Of a DNA stretch of 64,000 nt, positions 46,413-58,200 are shown piece after piece. How positions within the stretch are numbered: the first letter of the stretch is position 1; each line of letters begins with the position of its first letter. Under the pieces are notes generated by a model. That model had not been told where the DNA came from. It worked only from the letters and a program-made list of their open reading frames with translations, and did not search any database. The DNA is from Owenia fusiformis (Eukaryota; Annelida; Polychaeta; Sabellida; Oweniidae): assembly GCA_903813345.2 (NCBI GenBank), contig CAIIXF020000012.1:12880932-12944931 (forward strand), read 5' to 3'. The position numbers and the translations under genes were made by a program.

Positions 46413-49400
46413 ATGACTGAAATAAGCACAGAAAAGGTGTGTTCACTTATTTCCATTCAAGGTTAACTGTGACTGACATTAGTTCGAGATGACACAAATG
46501 CCAATAATAACAATAGTGAGCAGATATATATTTCAATCAACTTTTAAATTACTCTCAATGTATATTCAAAATTAAGAAACTGAGGCATAATGGGTCATCT
46601 GCTTGACCTGACTTATCTGTATAAGCGTGTATAAAACTGATTACTAACGAATTAATTTTTTTATTTGTAGATTCCTTTATTTGATCCTTCGGAGTGGAGA
46701 CCTGAGCACAAAGAGCAGGAGTTATTCCGGAACTATGAGGTTAGCTATTCAACATGTAATGACATCTCAGCTTGACCCTTTAAAAGTTAAATATTTTTAT
46801 GAACAATCTTTATGTCATATTTGATTAGAAAAGTAAGATAAGTGTCCCGTCATGATTTCATTTTTATCATGGATTGCTATATAACTTCCAGTATTCATAT
46901 CATGTAACGACACTACTGGTGAGTTGACTATGTCTTATTTATTATCAAAGGCTCGTTTACATTACAAGCGAAATCATAACAGTTTAAAATGTCCTTAATT
47001 GACATATTAATGCAATATCTCGCTGTAAGGCGAACGACATTTTCAATATAATACATGTACATCGATCTACAGGGGATATACTCATGGCGTGGATATATTT
47101 TGACATACATTTCACTTAAGTACACATTTCATTTTACTATGCATGATTGCATGGCATTGTACTGAAGAAGTTTTTTGGTTCGGAGATATTCATATTTCTT
47201 TACATGTGGTATACTAGTATATGCACTAAATTACGTGACATCATTCATAAATAACATTAACATCTTGGCTCTTTTCATTTTGTTTTGTCTTTCTATCGGG
47301 AAATTTCCGATATCTCCGAAGGAGGACTTTAAGTCCAGTATATTTTATTTTATTCACATTCCAATAGGCTCCCTTTATTGGTTAACATGCTTGTATTTCA
47401 GCGGCACCGACATTTACCACATTTTAGGGGAGGTTCATGTAGTTCATTTTCCAGAACTTTTTCCAGAACTTTGTCAAATTGCATCTGATATATTTCCCAT
47501 TACCCATTTGATACTTCACGTACTTTGTGATTAATGTAAGTCATGTTGTTATTATCAAATTGTCCCTTTCAAATTATAAAAAATCAAAAAGGCCATCTAT
47601 GAAACAATTGATTTTTATTTTCATCATTATACACAAATACACTTCGACAATATATTTAATATTTATAACTGCGACATGTCCCCTCAAGAAAGCCCTGCTC
47701 CTACTTAAAGAGGATACATAAAAACCTCAAATTACTTTTTTGTTAAGTTTATTCTTTAACTATGTAAAATACCCTGACTGATCTGCACGATGCCATCTGA
47801 TACTAAGTGTTGTCTAATCCAATATCACTGAAAATATCCAGAAATATAAGATTTGAAACGGAACAAAATATTATACGTCGAGAGTGTAAGTTAATTTGTA
47901 CTTTGGACTTTCCTCTTTTACGAGTTCTATCCTTCATTCTAGGAAGGTGCGTTGATCGACCGTGTAAAGAAGACTTACTACGAGATGCATACTAACCAAA
48001 CAGTGGACTTTGTCAATGAGAAGGTAATAATTTGTCAACTTACTTGAAGCGTATTGTCTAGTAGTCATTTTATAACAAATTATATGCCTTTTGTATAGCA
48101 CAATTCAGGGTTATAGAGAAGATCTAAAATTTTTTTTGGTGAGGCAATTTTGATTACATACCCTGGCCAATGTTAGAAGCAAAATCACACTACTTCAAAT
48201 TCAAAGTATCACTTTTAGAATACCCAAATTAATTTATTTCTGTAAAATTTTGGCAATTATGTTAAATCACTTAGATCCTATAATATTTATATGCATCTAT
48301 TCCATGGACCACGTGACCCAATAAAACTCTGACCCCCCCCCCCCTCCTGGCCCACGCAGTTACCTGACTTAATCTTTCTATTTCAGATGGAGAAATGGGG
48401 AAGGTTTAATCATGCAGAACTGACCATAATGGAGGCTTTGGATAAGCTAAATGCATTAGTGGACGAGAGTGACCCTGATGTAAATGTTTTCTATTCGATT
48501 GGTGAGAGGGGCATATAATAGATTGATGGTGTGTCGTGATGGGTAACGTTTTAGTTGATGGCATACAGATACTTTTATAGAGTTCTGTTTTATTTAGTTG
48601 ACGATACACATATAGAGTTCTGTCTTAAGATATGTGATAATTCGACAATTCTCATGTACATGTAATTTGTTGATGGTGCACTAACGAGGCCATGTAATTG
48701 GCCTAGTTGGTGATTGTTTCCGAATGATGCGTCTTTCACAAGCTTCCTCAATATTATACTTATACAATCCTCATATATCATAAAAGTATCCTTCAGATTG
48801 GCCTTTTACCCCCATATCACTCATACAGCGGAAACTAGGGAACTAGTATAACCATTCAATTATACCGTACGTGCAATACATCATGAATAAATACTGATCA
48901 CTACTTGAACAATGCTGTTATTATCGAAATGACATGAAGTTAACTAAGTTAGCGGAATATAACTCACTCTCAAACAGTTTAATAACCTAAATTCAAAATA
49001 CGCCTACAGTGTACTTTAACAAAATTGCAAGTCACTGCCATAAGTAGGTTAAAATGCCCTTTCACATAGCACATATACACGATAGATTCACCGGATTAAA
49101 ATTCCTCAGAAAACATAAATACGATCAATCATAGTAGTAAATGGAACATAAAGAATGTCATACAAGAAACTTCTCTATTAAATCAGTATTTCATTCAGTA
49201 GTGTTTTTGCAGGTTGACCTCCCAAATTCCGTCCACGCCTTTCAAACGGCAGAGAGAGCAAGGGAGGCGCATCCAGAGAAAGATTGGTTCCATTTGGTCG
49301 GTCTTATACATGATCTTGGAAAAGTCATGGCCCTTTATGGAGAGCCACAAGTAAGGGCAACTTCTTAATTCATACATCATCGTATGACTAACTCAAATTC

Positions 49401-51357
49401 ATCCAGATTTACTTGACGATATTCCCCTCGTTCATCCTAAATGTGTAATGCCGTGGTCACATTTGCTATACGATCGTCAACATCGAATCCCGGACGATGA
49501 GTATTTTGTTCAAAACTGAATGCAATTCTGAACAAAATACTCATCGGCCGGGTGCAGCGACTGAATTTTGAAGCAGATGTGACAACGGCATATGAAGAAA
49601 TGGATTGTGGCATCCTTTACGTGTATACATTACATCGTCATTTTACTGTATATTATGTTGTATCAAAAACTATGATATCACACTTTTTATTTCAGTGGTG
49701 TGTTGTTGGGGACACGTTCCCTGTTGGCTGTGCATTTTCGAATAACATAGTATTCGGCAAAGAGAGCTTCATGGATAATCCTGATACCAATAACAGTGCT
49801 TACAGGTCAGTGTGTGAAATTGGAATCCAGATTTTAATTAAATTAGGTGAATCTAAAGTTTAGAAATATCGAACGAATTTTGTCTGCCATCTTAAATTGT
49901 ATCTGTATCGGTATCACATCATCTTGGATTTCCAAGGTATGATGCACTCATATTAAAAATCAAACTTGGAACGAGTATGGTATCACTTCAGGAATATCAG
50001 CACTGGGGCCGACCCCTCCAAAGCGTCTCTCTCAGAACGTTACGAAGCCCATATGCTGTTGTGCCATTGTTCTTCCACACAGCATGCGCACCTCTCCATG
50101 CTGTTACATTGTCACGCATAGAACCATCTTTGGCAATAATATGAGTAGGTGATGCCTCATCTAGGTACATCACGGCTGTTGTCTGATTGACAACATTACC
50201 TCTTTCTCTCCAGCTTCTATTTCCAATCATATCAATTGTTAGTGGCTTAAATTGTACTAACTCCATTTGTTGTAGATTAGGCAAAATTACAGGAAATTAC
50301 AGGCGGTGCCGATGAGATTATTTCTGTATTTTGTGATAATTGAAAAAAAGCAAGACATTAAAAGGAGATGTCTTCAGAATTAATGTAACAAAATGCTTAC
50401 TATATAGATTTTGAATAAAGTTTTAGATTTTGAAAAACGTCACTCAGTTTAATGTGATAAACATTAATCGTTTATCTCATTTCAGTTCCGAACTCGGAAT
50501 ATATACAAAGAATTGTGGATTGGACAACGTCAAGATTTCATGGGGACACGATGGTAAATATCAGGAAGGTTAAGCGGCACGTTTTTAAGATAACTTGAAC
50601 GTGGAGGTTATTAATGCCTCTCAGGTATATATCCTTATTTTTTGTTTTATTTGACAAACCCAGGAACAAATATTCGAGGAGCTGTGTTTTCATACATAAA
50701 CAGTCATATATAAGTGCATCTACCAGCCTTTTTTTTACCTCAGGACAACCCAGTCAAACTCAGTGTTGGCTGAACTGGAGTCACTGATCTAAAACCGAGT
50801 CAAATGGGTGGAATAATTTAAATTCATGGATTTCAGAATATCTTTACCAAGTGCTGAAAAATCACCCTGGATGCAAGATTCCTGAAGAGGGCATGTATAT
50901 GATACGATACCACTCCCTATACCCATGGCATACAGCAGGGGATTACCAACACCTGGCAAATAACAAGGATGGATCGATGTTGAACTGGATTCTTGAGTTT
51001 AAGTGAGTAATCTATAACTATGCAATTATAAAATCATATTTTTATTTTGGAAATATATTGTGAGAAAGTCTGGTTCATTAGGAACGTGTGTTTTAAATCA
51101 TGCATCAACTATGGGTGACGTGGGACTATATAGAACTATTGTTGATTGGTACGTTGAAATTATTACACTATTTTAATACAATTCCTGAACGATTTACCTA
51201 TGTATTGCATATGTGATCGCAAAAACTGGTTTTACATTCACATTGCAGTAAGTTTGACCTGTACAGCAAATCGGAGGTTATTCCTGACATCAACAGTCTA
51301 GTTCCGTACTACCAGAGTCTCATCGATAAGTACGTCCCAGGTGTTATAAGATGGTAA
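46413..51357 (+). CDS. MIOX: Myo-inositol oxygenase (MIOX)
   Basis: A cytosolic di-iron oxygenase that opens myo-inositol with O2 to D-glucuronate, the first step of inositol catabolism. Nine exons: 46413-46436, 46671-46739, 47943-48023, 48387-48479, 49213-49350, 49696-49805, 50486-50553, 50837-51002, 51249-51357. They total 858 bases, giving 285 residues, the usual length for animal MIOX. All iron ligands of the family are in place: His97 (SVHAF), His122-Asp123 (LIHDLGK), His193 (WGHDE), His220 (RYHSLYPWH) and Asp253 (KFDLY). The conserved [13 protein letters not shown] and GDTFPVGC stretches are intact. The start gives an 8-residue first exon (MTEISTEK) with clean GT-AG splicing in phase 0; it is the least certain part, since short first exons are easily misplaced. 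No break or missing residue is seen, so it should be functional. Confidence 0.95.
49449..49592. mobile_element. Miniature foldback element in MIOX intron 5
   Basis: The ends TGCCGTGGTCACATTTGCT and the reverse complement of AGCAGATGTGACAACGGCA. The centre is a strong hairpin, CGATGAGTATTTTGTTCA pairing with TGAACAAAATACTCATCG. Confidence 0.8.
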
Positions 51358-52258
51358 TCTCGCATAATCTCGTGCACGTGATTATCAAGTACCTAAACGA
51401 TATAATATCTACAAATGCAAAATGTACAATATATGCATGTATTCCTAACAAATGGACCATTAATTAAACTGTTCAGAGGAGTTGATGTCAAAATAGCATG
51501 AAAGATTGGGCGTTGTAGAAATGGAGAACCTTGTGTTTATATTATACTAAATCTACAAGTGTTCTTTGATGGGAGCCTTTATAAGATTGCTTGTGTATCA
51601 TAGCTTAGAAATTTATATGTTACAGTACACTCTCTAAAAATTTGTGACCAAAAGCCGCGTTTCTGACCATGTACATAAATGGGGAATTCGGTCAGGTACG
51701 TTACTTAAGCACGTAGAAGGGTGTAACTCTAGCAAACGTGTATACACTCTGAGAAAATGAATCTTTTAGATTTTAGTGTACTCTATATAAAACACTTTAT
51801 ATTAATATAATATCAAATACCAAATATAGTATCATTATTTTAACATATTCGCATTGTTCCAGTGTAGTTTTTAAATCAGGAGAATTGCACTATTTTAATC
51901 GACGTCTTGGTCCCTAACCTGCTCCAAAAATTGAAATGTCCGCATCCGGTACTGACCACAAAAAATGAACAAACCAGTTCAAAGCACAGACTTCCCTTAC
52001 TAAGAAAACATATTTCGTTTTGATAGTAACAGGGGCCTTTGCCTCTAAAATGGGGTCACACAAAGTTATCTTCAAAAAAAAAACTTCTTGAATTTTTTGA
52101 ATTTTTACCACATATGAGATAATGGATTTTATAGATTATAGTGTAGGCTATATATAAATACTTTATATTTATAAAATATCAAGTATAGTATATTTATTTT
52201 AACATATTTGCAGTGTGACGCAAAATAATTATTATTCAACTCTTACAACTTTTACAAA
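51358..52258. other. Intergenic stretch between MIOX and SIAE 3' ends
   Basis: About 0.9 kb between converging genes. Contains a diverged direct duplication: ATTTTAGTGTACTCTATATAAA...TTTATATTAATATAATATCAA (about 51770) resembles ATTATAGTGTAGGCTATATATAAA...ATTTATAAAATATCAAG (about 52135). Must hold both 3' UTRs. Confidence 0.5.
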
Positions 52259-55200
52259 CTATCCAATTAGTCCATTGTGAATAAACGGAGGTGCAGGAAG
52301 ATTGTTTTCAACGCTGTAAACAGAGCAATTGTTGAGTTCACACGGGGACTCCTGCCAAGCGTATCGAACCCCAACAACGCTCTGCATGGTTGGTAAGCAC
52401 GAGAAAGTGATCGTTACACCACTGCTGGCATTTTCTTCCGATACTATGGCGGCCTCCCAACTCGTCCCAGCATCACCACACGTAGCCCCATCGGATGTTG
52501 AACAGCATACCTAGAAAGCAGGGTACCTTCTATAAGCACATCTATAAAGTAGGGGTCTATCTGCATATGATAACATAAAGGCCTATAAGCACATCTATTA
52601 ATCACATGCTATGTGTCAGCACACCAATAAATCAGGAGGCTGTTAGCACCAACCAAGGGTTAATTCGAACATGACTGTATTCGCGCCTTCTATAAAATGT
52701 GAACAAAGTCAATATTTCAACCGGGTTATATTCGCGAGCACTGCCCCTGTTAATACGAGTAATGTGTGACGTCATAACGGCGGTCCGTAGTAATGGGTGA
52801 ATGAATATGCGAAACATTGGTGAGTTTTCATGTTCGAATCGTAATATAGACTTCAGAGCAGGTGTAATATCATACACTCCTTGGGGCTAGGCACTATAGC
52901 TTTCGAACAGAAAACGTTTGTTCCTAGCCCTGCGCGGTGTATTTGACAATATTACCCCTGCACTTCGGTCTATATTTCTTCATCAGTAAACCTATTAATC
53001 AGGGATCTATTAGCACACCATTAAATCAAGGTTGTACTCAGACACCTATAAATCAGTTATCAATTAGCACACCTCCAAAATACTATACACACTTGAAATA
53101 TCAGGGGTTAATTTGCACACCTGCTAATCAGGGATCTGTTAGCACACCTTTAAATCAAGGGTGTATTCTGACACCTATAAATCAGTTATAAATTAGCACA
53201 TCTTCAAAATAGGGGTGTGTTTACACACCTACTATACAGTATACACACTTGAAATATCAGGGGTTAATTTGCACAGACCAGCTAATCAGGGATCTGTTAG
53301 CACACCTATAAACCAGGGGTCAATCATTATGACAATCTTAACGTGGCCTACAAATTACCATGTCTCAATGTTCTCAATATGCTTATCCTATTGTTTGTAC
53401 TACTGCATGAACACCCGCCCAAAAAGGATACATGGCAAAAATATACAAGTATTGCAGTGTTCTTACTTCGAAAGGTCCACTTGTGCCAAACTGAAGTTGG
53501 GTTTGTCCATTATCATACGTTATAATGATACTACTAGTAGACCCGTCCAAAGTAAAGTTAGTTGGAAAGGGCCCTTGGTGCCTCACACTTGCATCACCAT
53601 AAGCGACATTTAGACCTCCATACAAGAGTCTCTCGGCTAGTGGCCGCTTATAACGAGGATGAATACTTGAAACATAAAATGAATTAGGTAATTATATTAA
53701 AAGTCTGAACTAAGAATACAAAATCGCAGATACATAATAGTATTAGCATTTACGTAATTCTACGCAATATTAAAAAGAGAAAAAAAAACTGATGAACGTA
53801 GAAATAACACTTTTGATCAAAATGTTGTAAAAATCGGTCAACTGATGTAATTTTGGGGAATCAAGCCTGGCATTCAAATTGGCATAAGGACGACTTTTAA
53901 GAATCATTTCTCTACATATAATGCTTTCTACGTACCTTCCCCAAGGTGAATTATAGTCCGGGGTATCGATTGCAACTGCCATGAATGTCCTGGGCATATT
54001 GTTATTTGGAACATAACCAATGTTCGCTGTCTGAGACCATCGTACATCCGGAAAGCCTGTCTGGACGAGTTGATTTCTCCATGGAGCCAACTTTAAAAGA
54101 AAACAGTATAACGTTATACACTCTCCTTTAAAACTTTGGGAATTGGAAGTCCTACAGTATTTTACATCTTGGATTTCCAAAGTATGATTGGAAATCAAAC
54201 TGGGAATCCTGCCTCCGGGATTCGGGGATTTGATTCACTTTTTTTTGCTGTGAACGAGTATGGTGTTTTAATCGATTCGGGAAAATAAACAAGGGCTGTC
54301 ACCATACCGGGTGTCCCAAAATATGAGCAACTTTTTCACAAGTATTATCTCTGCAACTGATAAACCAAATTCACTGATAATTTTTACAAAGTAGCCTAAG
54401 AGTATCATTATCAATCAAGTTGTAAGAATCTTAAAAGTATCAAGTAAATATTCTGGGAGTACTAAGAAAAATCAAAAATAGCTTGTCAAAAAGCCCCATA
54501 CCAGAGCTCTGATATGAGACCTCTATAGTGTTCGTACAAGCTATCAACTTCGCACGCTCGGTCTTCATTGCGTTCGATGGGAGCCGAGTGATGTCTGATT
54601 AATTCTTTTCAATCATCCCAAATTTCCAAAATCCAATTCATTCTCAAATTTCATTGGAGATGATACTGTTAGAATAAATACGGAAAGTATTTTCGCTTGA
54701 AATGAATTAATATGTGAGTTTTAGTGATATTGGTTATTTTGACATATTGTCATTCTAAAATATACAGATAATATGAGACCAATCTCTTACATATTTATGG
54801 CACTAGCAAAATATACCCTTAAGTGTCTCAGGTAAAGTTTTCAAAGAATTTGGCTTATTTTTGCTGAGAATTTACTTGTCAAATTGCTTCTCATTTTTGG
54901 CACAAATAAACGTATAGTTGATATCGGAAACTTTTTTGCACGTAAACGGAGATGGCCGAAAACATATCAACCCTAACTCTGACCTAACTCTTGCACCTGT
55001 GAGAAGAAGTGAGTAGCTCCCATGGAAAAACTTAATATCACGGGGTTCCCCTTTATACTTCCCTACATGGTTCTACAAGCCTCATATGGATCTATCATAT
55101 GACATTCAAAATGGTTGACAACAGTAAGTTGGATTCCTATATGGTATATTCATAACATATGAATCTGTCATATGGATACCGCGTGACCAAATACCAATAC

Positions 55201-58200
55201 AGAACTTTGGGAGATCCCCCTGCTCTTACCCTAAAGAAAAATCAGAATTTCGCTCGACCATCTCCGTTTGCGTGGTGAAATATATAATTTAACATTATAA
55301 AACAGTTTATATAAAATATCCACCTGTACAAATCCGAATGGGAAATCTCCAGGTGTTCCCCCTCTGGCGTTAAACCTTGCCCGCCAATCATTGATCATTG
55401 CCGGAAATAGGCATGCGTATTGCTCTGCGTTATTCCTGTTTGATTCACCTTTAATTCAAAATTCACATATTCCTTTGAAACTAAGAATTCAAGATTAAAT
55501 AAAGTGTTGCCCGGATACTTAAATGTCGATGTCCAGTCGTATTACTAATATACCGTCTGTTCTGGTTGTGAAAACTCATCCATATCCAAAACGCTTACAT
55601 ACCTTGGTACCATAGTGCTCCTGTCATGGCCATGGGGAGGAAAGGGTGGACCATGGCATTCCACAGGTGAGATGGATCGTTTGGACCCTGAATACTAAAT
55701 TGATGATTAACATGCACTGAGAAATCAAGTGATTAAAGAACATTGGGGGCCCAGTCTCACAATAAATATTGTTCTACAAGGCTGGTTGTCATGACAAATG
55801 CATGATGGAGCTTGAGGGCAAATGAAAATTACAAATTTAATTTTAGATTCATGAAATAACTCGCTGTGGATAGCATCAGTAGTGAAACATCATCCTTGCT
55901 CATTCTAGTCTTATTTTGTCTTAAACTCCTATAATTACTTCAATGCCGGAAGGAATCGGATGAAACGCCTACGTACTGTATGCTGTATATTTGTCTCATA
56001 AATGTGAATGAAATAAACACATTAGCTATGTTAAATTTAGCCATCGTGATCTCTGCATATTGTATTTGTTTCGGGAATTTACCAAAAACCATTCGACCAA
56101 CTGGGTGTCCAGAATTTAATGTATTTAATATAAAAACGCTTCGACCTTCAATGTTTCTGTCTCTGGTCGTTTTCTCATAGTTTATGTTATACAGATTTTA
56201 TTGAGATCAAAACTGGTTGATATAACAATGGAGGCAAAAGTAAGTATGGTTAAAATTACAAGTGGTATAGTAAGCTATTTTTAAGATATGTAAATATGTT
56301 TAAAAGTTGATCACGTGGCCATGGATGTAGAAAAGTTTTTTTATGTTTCATTTCATTTCGTCATATATCATGTATATTCTCTAAAGTTTTAAAGGTCTCT
56401 GTTGTTTTCAGCTTTGTACACATGTATCCTTTACATATGTCTGATTAATTACTTAAATACCATTTTAAAAAGTATCAATAAATACTTATTGTACGCGTAT
56501 ACACAAAGCGTGGGAAAAGTTTCAAACATAAACGATTGGACAACATTTCAAAATCAAGCAAAGGTCATCAGTCTCAAGGCCAGGGAGATATTCAAAATGT
56601 GTGTACACTCCCCTCCATAAGTTTGGCAACCTTTTTTCCCCATTGAACTATGTGTTAAAGCCTCTTTACGTTTGAATTTTTATTTACTTAACCGGCGATG
56701 AAAAAACTTATAATATTGATGGAAACGTAACTTGACTTTATTTCCAATACCTCTAAATTTTTCTCAATTTTTTTCCTCAATTACAATAGGTCGGAAATTG
56801 ATGATAAATTTGATGAATTTTTGAAAATCGTCATTCCCATGTAATCCAATGGGAAATGGAGGGTTCGGGGCAAATCAGAAATCAGGATATCTTTTCAGTA
56901 AAAGATTCAGCAAAAAATATTTTTATATAGAAAATTGAATTGTCTAACTTTTTTGAACACTAAGTGTTTAGTTTATTTGATGAATATTAAAGTTACAGCG
57001 CTTCAAAGTCATTTTTGAAAATAATTTTTCGCCTCCTGTGTTATTTCAATGGGAGAGGTTTTTTGAAAAACAATTTTGACTTTAAAGCCCTATAACTTTG
57101 TTGAACCTGAAGAAACATATCAATTTTTTGTTAAATAAAGTTAGCAAATTCAATTGCCTGCCTAACTTGTATTTTTTGCAAGGACTTGGATGGATGGATA
57201 TTCTGTCATATGACTTGCGGCAAACCTACCATTTCCCATTGGTTAACATGGGAATGACGATTTTCAAAAATTCATCAAGTTTATCATCAATTTTCGACCT
57301 ATTGTAATTGAGGAAAAAAATTGAGAAAATTTTGAGGTATTGGAATGAAAGTCAAATTACGTTTCAATCAATAGTATAAGTATTTTCATCTCAGGTTAAG
57401 TAAATAAAAATTCAAAGGTAAAGAGGCTTTAACACGTAGTTCAATGGGGAAAAAAGGTTGCCAAACTTATGGAGGGGAGTGTATGTATGTCAGTATTCGT
57501 TTAAAATAAACGCTTAAGAAAAGTTAAAGTGAAGTTATCGAACGAAGTCAACACCAACTTTTTTAAACATGGTGTTTTCATATACACTATAGGTTTTCAT
57601 TCGATACAGGGAACATTAAACATAAAATGGTGGGTTGTTCGATCCTTCCTTAAAGTTCAGCATTCAGTCTTGGTTAAAGGACATTTCTGATATACTTTGC
57701 AAGCAAACCAGTGAGATTAGTGCTTAAACCTAAAACAAATGAAAAAATATAATATGTCACCTCTCAGTGTCTGCATTACAAGATCCACGTGCTTCTGGCG
57801 ACATCCAAGCCTCGATGCGAGTTCCTCCCCAGTTTGATCCAATCAATCCCACTGGGATGTTTTGCCTTCGGTGTATTTCTTTACCAAATAGCCAGCATAT
57901 AGCGGAGAACCAATACACTCCATCTTAAAAGCAATATAAGATGTATAGACCCGCTGTCCAAATAAGGTGAAGCGATTTTGGATAGATCGTACTGTGGTTT
58001 TATACGTACTGCGTTTAATTACTCACTTCGACTAGTACGCTTTGCGAAGGTAAAGCGATGTGTTGGATAGGTCATACTGTGGTTTTATACGTACTGCGAT
58101 TTAATTACACACTTCGACTAGCCCTTTGCCAAGGTAAACGATGCTGTTTGGATCGTACTGTGGTTTAATACGTACTGCGTTTAAATACTCACTTCGACTA

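Noticed and set aside
47175-47534. 119-codon hydrophobic frame in MIOX intron 2
   Set aside because: AT-rich sequence favours Phe/Ile/Leu/Tyr codons; no family motif, and it sits inside a clear intron.
54310-54345. Single mariner-like end (CCGGGTGTCCCAAAATATGAG) in a SIAE intron
   Set aside because: No matching inverted end was found within the intron, so an element cannot be delimited.
55603-55687. SIAE exon 6 starting at 55687
   Set aside because: It breaks phase with exon 5; the acceptor seven bases upstream (exon from 55694) restores it and adds SIQ before GPNDPSH.
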